Source: Lactobacillus melliventris | GTDB lineage: Bacteria; Bacillota; Bacilli; Lactobacillales; Lactobacillaceae | NCBI RefSeq assembly: GCF_013346935.1 | Contig: NZ_JAAEEB010000008.1 | Coordinates: 1 to 64,000, forward strand | Reading direction: 5' to 3' | Length of the DNA: 64,000 nucleotides | In this document: piece by piece, positions 5,619 to 15,155 of the stretch | Numbering within the stretch: position 1 is the first letter of the stretch | Layout: every line of letters begins with the position of its first letter | Notes under the pieces: model-generated | What the model saw: the letters and a program-made list of their open reading frames with translations, nothing else | What the model was told of the DNA's origin: nothing | The model's database searches: none | Translations under genes and position numbers: made by a program

Positions 5619-7892
5619 ATGTCGGAAAAAATCACTGGTTTAACTCAGGCCCAAGCAGATAAACTTTTGCAAAAAAATGGCTTAAATGAGGTACCGGAAC
5701 CCCAGTTCAATTTTTTTAAAGAGTTTTTGTCCAAGTTGTGGAATTTATCAGCCTGGATTCTCGAAGCTGCCCTAATTTTGGAATGTGTTTTAGGGAAATG
5801 GATACAATCCCTATTCGTTCTTTTAATGCTTCTTTTCGCTGCTTGGAACGGTGCTTCCAAGAAAAAGCAGTCTAGACGCGTTTTAAATAATATTTCACAC
5901 AAACTGACCCCTACTATTTCTGTTCAAAGGGATGGTCAATGGCAAAATATTGATTCTAAATATTTAGTCCCAGGAGATTTAATCAGTATGCAAGCTGGAG
6001 ATGTTTTGGCGGCTGATGTAAAACTAATTGATGGCCAAATTTCTACTGATGAGAGCTCAATTACTGGTGAAGCCAGAACAGTTCGGAAAAATCCCCAAGA
6101 TACAGCCTACGCCGGTACTACCGTTACGGAAGGCAACGGCCTTGCAGTTGTTACGGCTACCGGAGCTAATTCACGGTCTGGTAAAACAATTAATTTAATT
6201 AATAATTCCGCTGCCCCGGGTCACTTGCAACAACTACTTACTAAAATTATCTATTATTTGTGTATTCTTGACGGTATTTTAACTTTAATAATTATCATTG
6301 CTTCTTTCTTCAAAGGAGGAGACATTAATAATCTCATTAATATGCTGCCATTTTTGGCAATGATGTTTATAGCTTCCATTCCAGTGGCAATGCCCTCTAC
6401 CTTTGCCCTTTCCAATTCATTTGAAGCTACTCGTCTAAGTAAAGAAGGAGTATTAACTTCAGATTTAACTGGAATTCAAGATGCCGCAAACCTAAATCTG
6501 ATTTTGCTCGATAAAACGGGCACCATTACCGAAAATAAAACAGCAGTTGGTCAATGGACAAATTTCAGCTCATTTAGTGATAAAGAAGCCCTTGAATTAG
6601 CTTCAGCAGCTACAGATCAAAGAAATAAAAAGCTAATAGACACTGCGATTGCTGAATACATAAAAAAGCAGGGTTTAACCGTCAAATCAGGTTCTGACTT
6701 TACTCCTTTTACCTCTAGTACAGGCTATTCAATGGCAAATTACAACGGTCATAATATTAAACTTGGCTCTTTTAAACAACTATCATTAATTGATAGAAAT
6801 GCGAACGAAAACGCTAAGGAAGTTGATTTTAGTGCTGGTCGTTCAGTCGCTTTATTAATTGATGATAAATTAGCCGGTGTTTTCATCTTGCAAGATATGG
6901 TGAGATCTGATTCTAAAGAAGCCTTAGGTGAACTCAAAAAACGTGGAGTGAAACCGATTATGTTAACTGGCGATAACCAAAAAACGGCCGTTGCAGTTGC
7001 TAAACAGGTTGACCTACAAGGTGAGGTAATTTCTATTCATGATTTTACTGATCAAACTGATACTAGTAAACTAGCTGGAATTGCAGATGTTTTACCAGAA
7101 GATAAATTGCGCATGGTTAAATTCTTTCAAAAGCAAGGCTATATTGTGGGGATGACGGGTGACGGTGTAAATGACTCGCCAGCCTTAAAACAAGCTGAGG
7201 TTGGGATTGCCGTTTCGAATGCGGCAGATGTTGCAAAAAGATCTGGCAAAATGGTTCTTTTGAATGATGGCTTATCTTCAATAGTAAAGATACTTGATGC
7301 CGGACACAGAGTTTATCAAAGAATGACGACCTGGTCCTTGACCAAGCTAGCCAGAACCGCACAACTAACCATGCTCTTGACCTTTGGTTATTTATTCTTC
7401 AATTATATTCCGATGGCACTAAACGCCATGGTTATTTATACAATCATGAATAACATGGTGACGATGATGATCGGTACTGACAGAACTCATATCACCTATA
7501 AACCTGAAAATTGGAACATGGCTAAATTGGCTAAAATTGCTTTTTCATTAGCTTTCGGCTGGACCGTAATTGGAATAGCAGGTATTGCTTATCTCAATAC
7601 TCATGGCTGGAGCCACGGCACAATATCAACAATGGTTTATGTTTATTTGGTTTTAAGCGCAATGTTTATTGTCCTGATCACCAGAACTAAAAAGTTTTTC
7701 TGGCAGGATTATCCTTCTAAAGCTGTTGGCTTAACCCAACTAGCTGATGTACTCTTAACCATAATATTAGCTTTACTGGGAATTGCTATGACGAAAATTA
7801 GCTGGACTAATTTGCTACTCACTTTCGCTGTTGCCCTAGTGGCTGCCATATTGATTGATGTCTTTTACCAACCAATTATGAAGAATCGCTAA
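5619..7892 (+). CDS. P-type ATPase, plasma-membrane H+-ATPase-like (P3A type)
   Basis: 757-residue ion pump of the membrane. It shows a short N-terminal cytoplasmic segment with two transmembrane helices (about 45-85), actuator loop with TGEA at about 149-152, helices with PVAMPS (about 255), phosphorylation site DKTGT at Asp298, MLTGDN near 448, and TGDGVNDSPALKQAEVGIAV near 515. A C-terminal helix bundle follows. Lack of heavy-metal CxxC domains and the PVAMPS/TGDGVNDSPALK pattern fit the P3A proton-efflux group; ion specificity is still inference. The actuator motif is TGEA, not the usual TGES, with the catalytic Glu kept. The ATG follows AAGGAAG. It is monocistronic, with three dyads upstream and a terminator downstream. 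A likely role is acid resistance or pH homeostasis. Confidence 0.85.
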   Translation: MSEKITGLTQAQADKLLQKNGLNEVPEPQFNFFKEFLSKLWNLSAWILEAALILECVLGKWIQSLFVLLMLLFAAWNGASKKKQSRRVLNNISHKLTPTISVQRDGQWQNIDSKYLVPGDLISMQAGDVLAADVKLIDGQISTDESSITGEARTVRKNPQDTAYAGTTVTEGNGLAVVTATGANSRSGKTINLINNSAAPGHLQQLLTKIIYYLCILDGILTLIIIIASFFKGGDINNLINMLPFLAMMFIASIPVAMPSTFALSNSFEATRLSKEGVLTSDLTGIQDAANLNLILLDKTGTITENKTAVGQWTNFSSFSDKEALELASAATDQRNKKLIDTAIAEYIKKQGLTVKSGSDFTPFTSSTGYSMANYNGHNIKLGSFKQLSLIDRNANENAKEVDFSAGRSVALLIDDKLAGVFILQDMVRSDSKEALGELKKRGVKPIMLTGDNQKTAVAVAKQVDLQGEVISIHDFTDQTDTSKLAGIADVLPEDKLRMVKFFQKQGYIVGMTGDGVNDSPALKQAEVGIAVSNAADVAKRSGKMVLLNDGLSSIVKILDAGHRVYQRMTTWSLTKLARTAQLTMLLTFGYLFFNYIPMALNAMVIYTIMNNMVTMMIGTDRTHITYKPENWNMAKLAKIAFSLAFGWTVIGIAGIAYLNTHGWSHGTISTMVYVYLVLSAMFIVLITRTKKFFWQDYPSKAVGLTQLADVLLTIILALLGIAMTKISWTNLLLTFAVALVAAILIDVFYQPIMKNR

Positions 7893-7908
7893 TTAAATAA
7901 AAGCATAG

Positions 7909-7947
7909 AAAAACCTGGTAATGGAAAAACGCCATCACCAGGTTTTT
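7909..7947. terminator. Bidirectional terminator between ATPase and GNAT genes
   Basis: AAACCTGGT-a-ATGG...CCAT-c-ACCAGGTTT forms a long interrupted stem with A5 on the left and T5 on the right. It can end the plus-strand ATPase transcript and the convergent minus-strand GNAT transcript. Confidence 0.85.
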
Positions 7948-7994
7948 AGTTTTGAATAGATTGCTATTGTGATAATTGATAACAATTTTTTCTT

Positions 7995-8513
7995 TTATTT
8001 AAGTAGTTCATAAACATATGAGGTTTCGTTAGGACGGTAAGCGCCATGCAAATAACCAACTTTAGAAAAACCCATCTTTGCAATCAAATGTTGCATGGCT
8101 TTATTGTCTTCGTGAGTATCAATTCTGATTGAGTCAATATCGTCCCTGTTGTTTTTAATATCATTGATAACAGCCTGTAACAGCTTGGTAGCATAGCCTT
8201 TACCAGAATGCTGAGAATGAATTGCCACTCGATGAATAACCACATATTTATTAGTATCAGCCAACCATTTGCCATCTAAATGATCATAAACATGGTCTGG
8301 TCCGTCCACTATGGCAATAGCACCAACTGTTTCCTGATCTTCAGAAACAGCTAAAAAGGCCCAGCCGTTTTCAATATCTTCTTTAATTTGTTCTTTTGAC
8401 GGATAATCTCCTTGCCACTGATCAACACCACGTTCAGCCAGTTGATTGGCTCCGTCTTTTAAAATAGCGATAATTCGGTCAAAATCGGCCATTGTTGCTC
8501 TTCTTAATTGCAA
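7995..8513 (-). CDS. GNAT family N-acetyltransferase
   Basis: 172-residue cytoplasmic acyltransferase using acetyl-CoA. The GNAT fold is visible: N-terminal LRRATMADFDRI, WAFLAVSEDQETVGAIAI (strands 2-4), VIHRVAIHSQHSGKGYATKL with the acetyl-CoA pyrophosphate loop (S-G-K-G-Y-A), and SIRIDTHEDNKAMQHLIAK with GFSKVGY near the C-terminus. The start is TTG: AAGGAG lies 11-12 bp upstream, and starting at the later ATG would remove the first strand. The substrate (protein N-terminus, amine or antibiotic) is not deducible. It stands alone, converging on the ATPase gene. Confidence 0.85.
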   Translation of the reverse strand: MQLRRATMADFDRIIAILKDGANQLAERGVDQWQGDYPSKEQIKEDIENGWAFLAVSEDQETVGAIAIVDGPDHVYDHLDGKWLADTNKYVVIHRVAIHSQHSGKGYATKLLQAVINDIKNNRDDIDSIRIDTHEDNKAMQHLIAKMGFSKVGYLHGAYRPNETSYVYELLK

Positions 8514-8671
8514 ATTACTCTATTCTCCTTTTTTAAAAATACTGTATCATTATATATACTTGACTTTGTCTTGTAAAAAATTTGCACTCAAAAAGAGCAT
8601 AAAAGTTTTCATTTTTCAGAAATCGCTTTCCTTAAATTTTAAGTTTTGCGTCAGAAATTTATTTTAGTCAT

Positions 8672-8722
8672 GAAAAAAGTGCCCCTAATAGTTGACTTTA
8701 TGGTCTAACTATTAAGAGCACT
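8672..8722 (-). terminator. apt terminator
   Basis: On the minus strand, AGTGCTCTTAATAGTT pairs with AACTATTAGGGGCACT with few mismatches around a 13-nt loop and is followed by T6 (8673-8678). It lies 66 bp after the apt stop and closes the lepA-recJ-apt cluster. Confidence 0.8.
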
Positions 8723-8787
8723 TGAGATAAAAGCAGTATTTAATTGTAATTCATGAATTCACCATAAATTGCTAGCTTTTGGTGATT

Positions 8788-9315
8788 TTAAGCACCATGA
8801 TATTTAACGAGTGAAAATACGTCAAGTCCTGGTAATTTTTCTTTTCCCTTCAAATCTGGTAATTCAATATAAAAAGCTGAACCCACTAGTTCTCCACCAA
8901 GATTTTCAATTAGCTCTTTACATGCCCTTAAAGTTCCTGCAGTAGCAAGTAAATCATCACAGACTACTACACGCTGACCAGGTTTAATAGCATCTTTATG
9001 AATTTCCAAGCTGTTTGAACCGTATTCCAGATCATATGAAGCCCTTTCGACTTCCCGCGGTAATTTATGCGGCTTTCTAGCTGGAACAAAACCAATACCC
9101 AACTCTGTAGCCACAGGGCAACCAACAATAAAGCCACGGGCCTCCGGACCAACAATTACATCAGCATTTTTACTTTTAACGTATTCAGCTAACTTATGAG
9201 TAGCTGCTTGAAACAACTTGCCATCCTGCAGAACAGGGGTAATGTCACGAAAGATAATACCCTTATTAGGGAAATCCTTAACACTTGCAATATGTTTCTC
9301 AAAATCGTTTGCCAT
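8788..9315 (-). CDS. apt: Adenine phosphoribosyltransferase
   Basis: Purine salvage enzyme making AMP from adenine and PRPP in the cytoplasm. 175 residues, normal length. It begins with the typical [23 protein letters not shown] stretch, carries GPEARGF (near 56) and the PRPP loop [14 protein letters not shown] (about 116-129). The loop usually reads ATGGT; here it is ATAGT, a conservative change. GGAGGT lies 12 bp before the ATG, somewhat far. It follows recJ by 100 bp. The lepA-recJ-apt order, with recJ-apt adjacency common in lactobacilli, suggests cotranscription, though a promoter in the gap cannot be excluded. Confidence 0.93.
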   Translation of the reverse strand: MANDFEKHIASVKDFPNKGIIFRDITPVLQDGKLFQAATHKLAEYVKSKNADVIVGPEARGFIVGCPVATELGIGFVPARKPHKLPREVERASYDLEYGSNSLEIHKDAIKPGQRVVVCDDLLATAGTLRACKELIENLGGELVGSAFYIELPDLKGKEKLPGLDVFSLVKYHGA

Positions 9316-9415
9316 AAGAAGAAAAAACCTCCAAAACTTAACTTTCTTGCTAAAGCTTACTCGACCTTAATATTCTAACAGATTTTGAACTTAAAAGCAT
9401 TAAATCCGTGAGAAA

Positions 9416-11695
9416 TTAATGTTGTTTTAATTGCTCATTCACGTACATTAGTAATTTTTGACTTGGCATCTGTCTTAAATCAGTTATAAATTTAATTTGG
9501 GAATTAGTTGCCCTAAAATAATTAGAATCTGTTAATCTTCTTTTTATGGGATTGGCAACGCCAAATATTCTATCATCTTCTAATTTGACAAATTTTAGTT
9601 CAAAAAACACCCGCAAAATGAAAAGAATCTTATCATAAGTGATTTGTAAAAATAAACCTACCGCACGATAATCGGCTACAGCCAAACCAGGGTGAGAATA
9701 CACGTATTTCAGCAGCCTCACAAAATCAGCTTTTAGCGGTAGCTGCTTAACAGGCAATTGATCCATAATAAAGCGCAAATAAAGTTGGTCGTAATTATTG
9801 GTTAAAGCTGAATTGAGTTCCTGCAGATTACGGGGAACATCAAGAAAAGCGGCTACTTCACCCTCATTGTTATAATCATTTACCAAAGTAATTTTAGCTG
9901 GATCAATATCATACAGGCTAGAAGCAATATTTTTATTTCTTTTATCAAAAATCAAATACCTATCGGCAAATCCCATTATGTATTTTTCATTCCGCAAATC
10001 AATAACAGGTGCAGGAACTGCTAATTTTGGCGCAGCAAAAATGATGCCCTTGATTATTCCTTGTAGTTTTATCTGATTACGATAACAATTTTCCTGCAGC
10101 TCAACAAATATTTGATCTACATATGGTAAGAGGATCTTGGTCAAATATTTTTTGTTAAAGCCGACAACATCAATATTCTTATTATTTTTTCCAATATTTA
10201 ACTTAATATGGTTTTTTTCTTTTCCCATGTAAAAGCAGCTATTTATTGCCGGATGCAATATGCTGAAAACAGGAGTTACATTATCGCTGCCAAACGGCCC
10301 CGCCTTTTTAATGTCAGTAATTATTTTCAAGTCAAGATTAGAAAATGGTAATTCACAATCATAATAGCGAATATTTTGATTATAAATTCCTTTAAAACTT
10401 TTCTCGAAAGTGGCACGCAATGAAGTTATCTTGTCTTCTGTCATTGACAGACCACAGGCAAAGTCATGACCGCCAAATTTGAGAAACAGTTTATCTTTCA
10501 AAGGTTCTAATGCATTAAAAAGATTAAAACCGTCTACATACCTCCCAGAACCTTTTATGATTCCCTTGTCATTTTTAGTCAATACTATAGTTGGTTTGTG
10601 AGTTTTTTCTACCAGTTTATTGGCAACTAATCCTAAAACGCCTTCATGAAACTTAGGATTATATAAAACTAAGGTTTTCTTTCTTTCCCAGCCATTATTT
10701 TTAATTTGATTGAGACAGGAATTGTAAACTTTACTAGTTAAATTTTTACGTTTAGCGTTTAATTCTTCAATTTTATCTGCAATCTTTTCTGCCTCATCAT
10801 CAGTTTCACACAAGAGAAGGTCTACAGCTAAACTGGCATTATCCAGTCTGCCAACCGCATTCAGTCTTGGTGCAATATTAAAACCAACATCTGTTTCATC
10901 TATGTGTCCCATTTGCAAGCCGGCTTTTTTTATTAGAGCTCTCAAACCTGGTCGCTCAGTTTCGTTGAGCATTTTAAGGCCCCGCTTGACGAGAATGTGG
11001 CCTTCCCCTGAGACTTTAACCATGTCGCCGATTGTACCAATCATTGCCAGCTCCAATAATTCTGGCATTGAATCTTGCATCAAGGCTCGGCTAATTGTAT
11101 AGGCTACTCCAGCGCCGCAATAGTCATCAAACGGATATTTTTGTCCGGGGTAATTACAATGAACTAGGGCATAACTTTCAGGCACTTTATCTTGAAATTT
11201 ATGGTGATCAGTAATTATTGTATCAACGCCCATATTTTTAGCATAGTCTACTTCTTCAACCCCTGTAACACCATTATCAACAGTAATAATTAGTTTCGTA
11301 CCGTCTGCCGCAATTTTCTTGTAGGCATCAAGATTTGGACCATAGCCATCTTTAAAGCGATCAGGAATGAAGAAATGAACATCGGCTCCTAAAATTCCCA
11401 GCGTCTCCATCATGATACTGGTGGCAGTAATACCATCTGCGTCATAATCACCATAAATAGTAATTTTTTCACCTGCATCAATTGCCTGGTTAATCCTTGT
11501 AACAGCTTTTTGCATATCGTGCATTAAGTACGGGTCTGCTAAATCGTCTTCAGTTGCATTAAACCAAAATGCAAGTTTTGCGTCAGTATTTATTCCGCGC
11601 AAAGAAAGCAGCTTAGCCGTAATCGGACTAAGCTGATACTTTTCAATCAATTCTGGAGCTAATTTTTCACCCTTGCGCTCACGCCATTCAATCAT
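9416..11695 (-). CDS. recJ: Single-stranded-DNA-specific exonuclease RecJ
   Basis: 5'-3' single-strand DNA exonuclease of recombination and mismatch/base-excision repair. 759 residues, the long Firmicutes form. The DHH domain shows YGDYDADGITATSI (motif I, about 80-93), VDNGVTG, TDHHKF (about 163) and GTIGDM. The DHHA1 domain carries KGSGRYVDGFN and GGHDFACGL (about 412-420). An OB-type domain and a C-terminal extension, typical of Bacillota RecJ, follow. The ATG is preceded by only a weak AAGG site. It sits 28 bp after lepA and 100 bp before apt on the same strand. Confidence 0.93.
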   Translation of the reverse strand: MIEWRERKGEKLAPELIEKYQLSPITAKLLSLRGINTDAKLAFWFNATEDDLADPYLMHDMQKAVTRINQAIDAGEKITIYGDYDADGITATSIMMETLGILGADVHFFIPDRFKDGYGPNLDAYKKIAADGTKLIITVDNGVTGVEEVDYAKNMGVDTIITDHHKFQDKVPESYALVHCNYPGQKYPFDDYCGAGVAYTISRALMQDSMPELLELAMIGTIGDMVKVSGEGHILVKRGLKMLNETERPGLRALIKKAGLQMGHIDETDVGFNIAPRLNAVGRLDNASLAVDLLLCETDDEAEKIADKIEELNAKRKNLTSKVYNSCLNQIKNNGWERKKTLVLYNPKFHEGVLGLVANKLVEKTHKPTIVLTKNDKGIIKGSGRYVDGFNLFNALEPLKDKLFLKFGGHDFACGLSMTEDKITSLRATFEKSFKGIYNQNIRYYDCELPFSNLDLKIITDIKKAGPFGSDNVTPVFSILHPAINSCFYMGKEKNHIKLNIGKNNKNIDVVGFNKKYLTKILLPYVDQIFVELQENCYRNQIKLQGIIKGIIFAAPKLAVPAPVIDLRNEKYIMGFADRYLIFDKRNKNIASSLYDIDPAKITLVNDYNNEGEVAAFLDVPRNLQELNSALTNNYDQLYLRFIMDQLPVKQLPLKADFVRLLKYVYSHPGLAVADYRAVGLFLQITYDKILFILRVFFELKFVKLEDDRIFGVANPIKRRLTDSNYFRATNSQIKFITDLRQMPSQKLLMYVNEQLKQH

Positions 11696-11723
11696 TAATT
11701 AATTCAGCCTTTTTATTTTCCTA

Positions 11724-13562
11724 CTATTTTGAATTTAAATCATCATCATTCATTTTTAAAACTGCCATAAAAGCATCTTGAGGAATTTCAACATGCCCTA
11801 CAGCCTTCATCCGCTTTTTACCCCTCTTTTGCTTTTCTAGTAATTTAGCTCTTCTATCAGGGTCTCCCGTATGAATTTTCCAAGTTACATCTTTACGGTA
11901 GGGTTTTACTGTTGCTCGCGAAATTATTTTAGCACCAATTGCTCCCTGAATATCAACCTCAAAGTTTTGCCGCGGAATTAATTTCTTAAGCATCGAGGTC
12001 ATTTGTCTTGCTCTATTTTGTGCTTCGTCTCGGTGGGCTATGAAACTTAAAGCATCAACAACTTGCTTATTCAACAGAATATCAATTTTAACTAAATCTG
12101 TTGCGCGGTAACCCGTAATTTCGTAATCAAGAGAAGCATAACCTTTAGTAGAAGACTTCAAATCATCAAAAAAGTCATAAATAATTTCGGCTAATGGCAT
12201 ATTGTAAATTACGTTAACCCGATATTTGTCTAAATAGTCCATTGTCACAAACTCGCCCCGTTTGCGTTGACATAATTCCATCACAGGACCGACAAAATCA
12301 TTCGGCACCATTACTTCTGCTTTAACAAAAGGTTCCTGCACTTCCTTATATTCACCAGCAGATGGTAGATCTGAAGGATTATCAATTACTTTTGTGGAAC
12401 CGTCATTCATAATCGCATGATAATCTACAGAAGGGGCAGTCATAATCAAGTCTAGGTCAAATTCCTGTTCAAGTCTCTCCTGCACCACATCCATGTGGAG
12501 TAAACCTAAAAAGCCGCACCTAAAGCCAAAACCTAAAGCGGTTGAAGTTTCAGGTTCAAATTCTAGAGCAGCATCATTGAGCTGCAATTTTTGCAAAGCT
12601 TCTTTAAGATCATCATATTTAGAGTTGTCTACGGGATACATACCTGAATAAACCATTGGTGGTATTTGCCGATACCCAGGTAATGGCTCAGCTGTGGGAT
12701 GTTCCGCTGCAGTAATTGTATCACCAACACGAGTTTCACGAACGGACTTGATGTTAGCCGTTAGGTAACCAACATCCCCCGCAATCAGAATATCCTTTTT
12801 AACCGGATGTGGACTAGAAACTCCCACTTCAGTTACTTCATACTCTTTACCCGTATTCATGATTTTTATTTTATCGCCAGGTTTAACCGTACCTTCTTCA
12901 ATCCTGACAGAGAGAACTACCCCGCGATAGTCATCATACTTAGAATCAAAAATTAATGCTTTAAGTGGGTTTTGCAAATTACCTTGTGGTGCTGGAATAT
13001 CTTTTACAATCCGTTCAAGTAGTTCTTTAATACCCTGACCAGTTTTACCAGAAACTTCAACAGCGTCGGATGCATCAAGTCCCAGCATTTCTGTAATTTC
13101 TTCTTTAGCTTGCTCTGGGTTAGCCGAAGGCAAATCGATCTTGTTTATTACAGGCAATATTTCTAAATCATCATCAATTGCTAAGTATGTATTTGCTAAA
13201 GTCTGAGCTTGCACACCTTGTGAAGCATCGACTACTAAGAGTGCACCTTCACATGCGGCCAAAGAACGTGAAACTTCGTATGAAAAGTCTACGTGTCCCG
13301 GTGTATCAATTAAGTGAAAAATATAATCCTCACCATCGTTGGCATGGTACTTAATTTCGACCGAGTTCATCTTAATGGTAATACCGCGTTGGCGCTCAAG
13401 CGGCATGTCGTCTAACATCTGATTCTTCAATTGGCGCTCAGATACCGTATCGGTCAATTCTAAAATGCGGTCCGCAATCGTTGATTTTCCATGATCAATA
13501 TGAGCAACAATGGAAAAATTGCGAATGTGTTTTTGATAATCTTGTAATTTTTTTATATCCAT
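11724..13562 (-). CDS. lepA: Elongation factor 4 (LepA) GTPase
   Basis: Translational GTPase that acts on stalled or mis-translocated ribosomes. 612 residues, full length. G motifs: AHIDHGKST (G1, about 20-28), RGITIKM (G2), DTPGHVDF (G3, near 88), NKID (G4, near 142) and SGKTG (G5). LepA-specific parts are the domain with [13 protein letters not shown] and the Lys/Arg-rich C-terminal domain ([19 protein letters not shown]). AAAGGGTG precedes the ATG. It is first gene of a likely lepA-recJ-apt transcript with its own promoter at 13595-13623. Confidence 0.95.
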   Translation of the reverse strand: MDIKKLQDYQKHIRNFSIVAHIDHGKSTIADRILELTDTVSERQLKNQMLDDMPLERQRGITIKMNSVEIKYHANDGEDYIFHLIDTPGHVDFSYEVSRSLAACEGALLVVDASQGVQAQTLANTYLAIDDDLEILPVINKIDLPSANPEQAKEEITEMLGLDASDAVEVSGKTGQGIKELLERIVKDIPAPQGNLQNPLKALIFDSKYDDYRGVVLSVRIEEGTVKPGDKIKIMNTGKEYEVTEVGVSSPHPVKKDILIAGDVGYLTANIKSVRETRVGDTITAAEHPTAEPLPGYRQIPPMVYSGMYPVDNSKYDDLKEALQKLQLNDAALEFEPETSTALGFGFRCGFLGLLHMDVVQERLEQEFDLDLIMTAPSVDYHAIMNDGSTKVIDNPSDLPSAGEYKEVQEPFVKAEVMVPNDFVGPVMELCQRKRGEFVTMDYLDKYRVNVIYNMPLAEIIYDFFDDLKSSTKGYASLDYEITGYRATDLVKIDILLNKQVVDALSFIAHRDEAQNRARQMTSMLKKLIPRQNFEVDIQGAIGAKIISRATVKPYRKDVTWKIHTGDPDRRAKLLEKQKRGKKRMKAVGHVEIPQDAFMAVLKMNDDDLNSK

Positions 13563-13594
13563 AAATAATTTGCACCCTTTACTCTATCTTTATT

Positions 13595-13623
13595 ATTATA
13601 GCAAATTCAACAGACTGTATAAA
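13595..13623 (-). promoter_or_regulatory. lepA promoter
   Basis: On the minus strand, TTTATA (13618-13623), a 17-bp spacer and a perfect TATAAT (13595-13600), 33 bp before the lepA ATG. The -35 box is weak. Confidence 0.55.
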
Positions 13624-13640
13624 ACTAAATAAGAAACATG

Positions 13641-13686
13641 ACAAAATTAAAGAGCTAATTCCTTGATATTTTAGGAATCAGCTCTT
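13641..13686 (-). terminator. Terminator closing the hrcA-dnaJ heat-shock cluster
   Basis: On the minus strand, AAGAGCTgATTCCT pairs with AGGAATtAGCTCTT across a short AT loop and is followed by TTAATTTTG. It lies 20 bp after the small reading frame at 13706-13870 and before the lepA promoter. Confidence 0.75.
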
Positions 13687-13705
13687 ATTCAAATTGTCAA
13701 AAATG

Positions 13706-13870
13706 TTAATAATACTTGACTATACCGTGTTTATCAGGTTTTCCATTTTTTGCAAAAAGTTCCATATACTTGTAAAATTCTTTTTTTGTCCATTGAGGTG
13801 CATCCGCCGATATAGTTATCCCGGTATCATTTTTATTCCAATATTTATAACCCTTAGGACATTCTAACAT
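13706..13870 (-). CDS. 54-residue hypothetical protein or 3' gene remnant
   Basis: Reading from the ATG at 13870 gives 54 residues with GYKYWNKNDTG, APQWTKKEFYKYMELFAKNG and the C-terminus HGIVKYY. Composition is protein-like, rich in Tyr, Trp and Lys. No good ribosome site precedes the ATG. The same frame continues open upstream as LDLFDKKKRKIA to a TGA near 13908, with no start codon. It may therefore be the 3' remnant of a longer gene rather than an intact one. It lies 62 bp after dnaJ and before the cluster terminator. No family was recognised. Confidence 0.4.
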   Translation of the reverse strand: MLECPKGYKYWNKNDTGITISADAPQWTKKEFYKYMELFAKNGKPDKHGIVKYY

Positions 13871-13932
13871 TGCAATTTTTCTTTTCTTTTTATCAAAAAG
13901 ATCTAATCAGTTAAGTCATGATAACTTGATTA

Positions 13933-15075
13933 TCACTGTAATTTTTCTTTTAGTCTTTCAAAAAAACCTTTTTCTTGCGGTGTTATTGACCCACCACCTG
14001 CTTTGACAAAATCAATTAGAGCCTGTTTTTGCTTCTCATTAATTGATTTTGGAATTTGAACTTGAACGGTGGTAATCTGATCGCCGTTACCGTTGCCACG
14101 CAAATACGGAACACCTTCACCGTGTATGGTAAATTCCTTATTTGGTTGAGTGCCTGCAGGAATCTTTAGCTTCTTTTCGCCATGTACTGTTTTAACATTA
14201 ATCTCATCGCCTAACGTTGCCTGAGCAAATGAAATTGGAACGGTCGTATAGATAGTTGTACCTTTACGCTCAAATTCCTTTGATGGTTTAATCCGATAGC
14301 TGATGTACAAATCACCGTAAGGACCACCATTTTTACCAGCTTCGCCTTGACCTTCATAACGCAATTGCTGACCATTATCTATTCCAGCGGGAATATTGAC
14401 TTCAATGGTATTCTTACCGTCAATTACGCCATTACCATGACAAGTCTGACAAGGATGTTCAATAATTACACCTTTTCCATGGCACTTGTCACAAACAGCT
14501 TGCTGTCGAATCACACCTATCAGAGATTTTTGAGTTATGGTCATATAGCCTGAGCCATGACATTTATCACAAGTTATAGGATGTGTGCCTTTTTCAGCAC
14601 CATTGCCCCCACAAGTTGGGCAGGTTTCACTCCGAGTATACGAAACTTGTGTTTTCTTACCCGTAATTGCATCCATAAAATCAATAGACAACGTATAATC
14701 TAAGTCTTCACCGCGAGTTGGCGCCGTGGGATTTACATGATGTTGACTCTCACCATTGGCACCACCGAAGAAATCATTAAATATATCGCCAAAATCACCG
14801 AAGCCACCAAAGTCACCGTATCCTTGACCAGCACCACCGAAACCTCCTTGACCATTGACTCCGGCAGAACCAAATTGATCATATTGGGCTCTTTTTTGCT
14901 TGTCATGTAATACTTCATAGGCTTCGTTAACCTTTTTATATTTTTCCTCAGCACCAGGCTCATGGTTTAAATCGGGGTGATACTTCTTGGCAAGTTTGCG
15001 ATAAGCAGAGGTAATTTCTTTATCACTGGCATTGCGATCTACTCCCAGCACTTCATAATAATCTTCTTGTGCCAT
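13933..15075 (-). CDS. dnaJ: Chaperone DnaJ (Hsp40)
   Basis: Co-chaperone that delivers unfolded clients to DnaK and stimulates its ATPase. 380 residues. J domain with [13 protein letters not shown] containing HPD (about 33-35), Gly/Phe-rich linker (about 72-105), and four CxxCxGxG zinc repeats ([32 protein letters not shown], about 152-215). The C-terminal substrate domain follows. AAGGAG precedes the ATG. It is last of hrcA-grpE-dnaK-dnaJ. An 81-bp gap with a hairpin separates it from dnaK, which may lower dnaJ output. Confidence 0.96.
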   Translation of the reverse strand: MAQEDYYEVLGVDRNASDKEITSAYRKLAKKYHPDLNHEPGAEEKYKKVNEAYEVLHDKQKRAQYDQFGSAGVNGQGGFGGAGQGYGDFGGFGDFGDIFNDFFGGANGESQHHVNPTAPTRGEDLDYTLSIDFMDAITGKKTQVSYTRSETCPTCGGNGAEKGTHPITCDKCHGSGYMTITQKSLIGVIRQQAVCDKCHGKGVIIEHPCQTCHGNGVIDGKNTIEVNIPAGIDNGQQLRYEGQGEAGKNGGPYGDLYISYRIKPSKEFERKGTTIYTTVPISFAQATLGDEINVKTVHGEKKLKIPAGTQPNKEFTIHGEGVPYLRGNGNGDQITTVQVQIPKSINEKQKQALIDFVKAGGGSITPQEKGFFERLKEKLQ

Positions 15076-15100
15076 CTATAAGCTCCTTAACTTTACAAAA

Positions 15101-15132
15101 GAAAAGAACTACTTTTCCTGGCAGTTCTTTTC
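15101..15132 (-). terminator. Hairpin between dnaK and dnaJ
   Basis: On the minus strand, AAAAGAACT pairs with AGTTCTTTT around a 12-nt loop and is followed by CTTTTG. It starts 24 bp after the dnaK stop. It looks like a leaky terminator or an mRNA processing and stabilising stem inside the operon. Confidence 0.6.
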
Positions 15133-15155
15133 TAATTTATTCAATTATAAACCCT

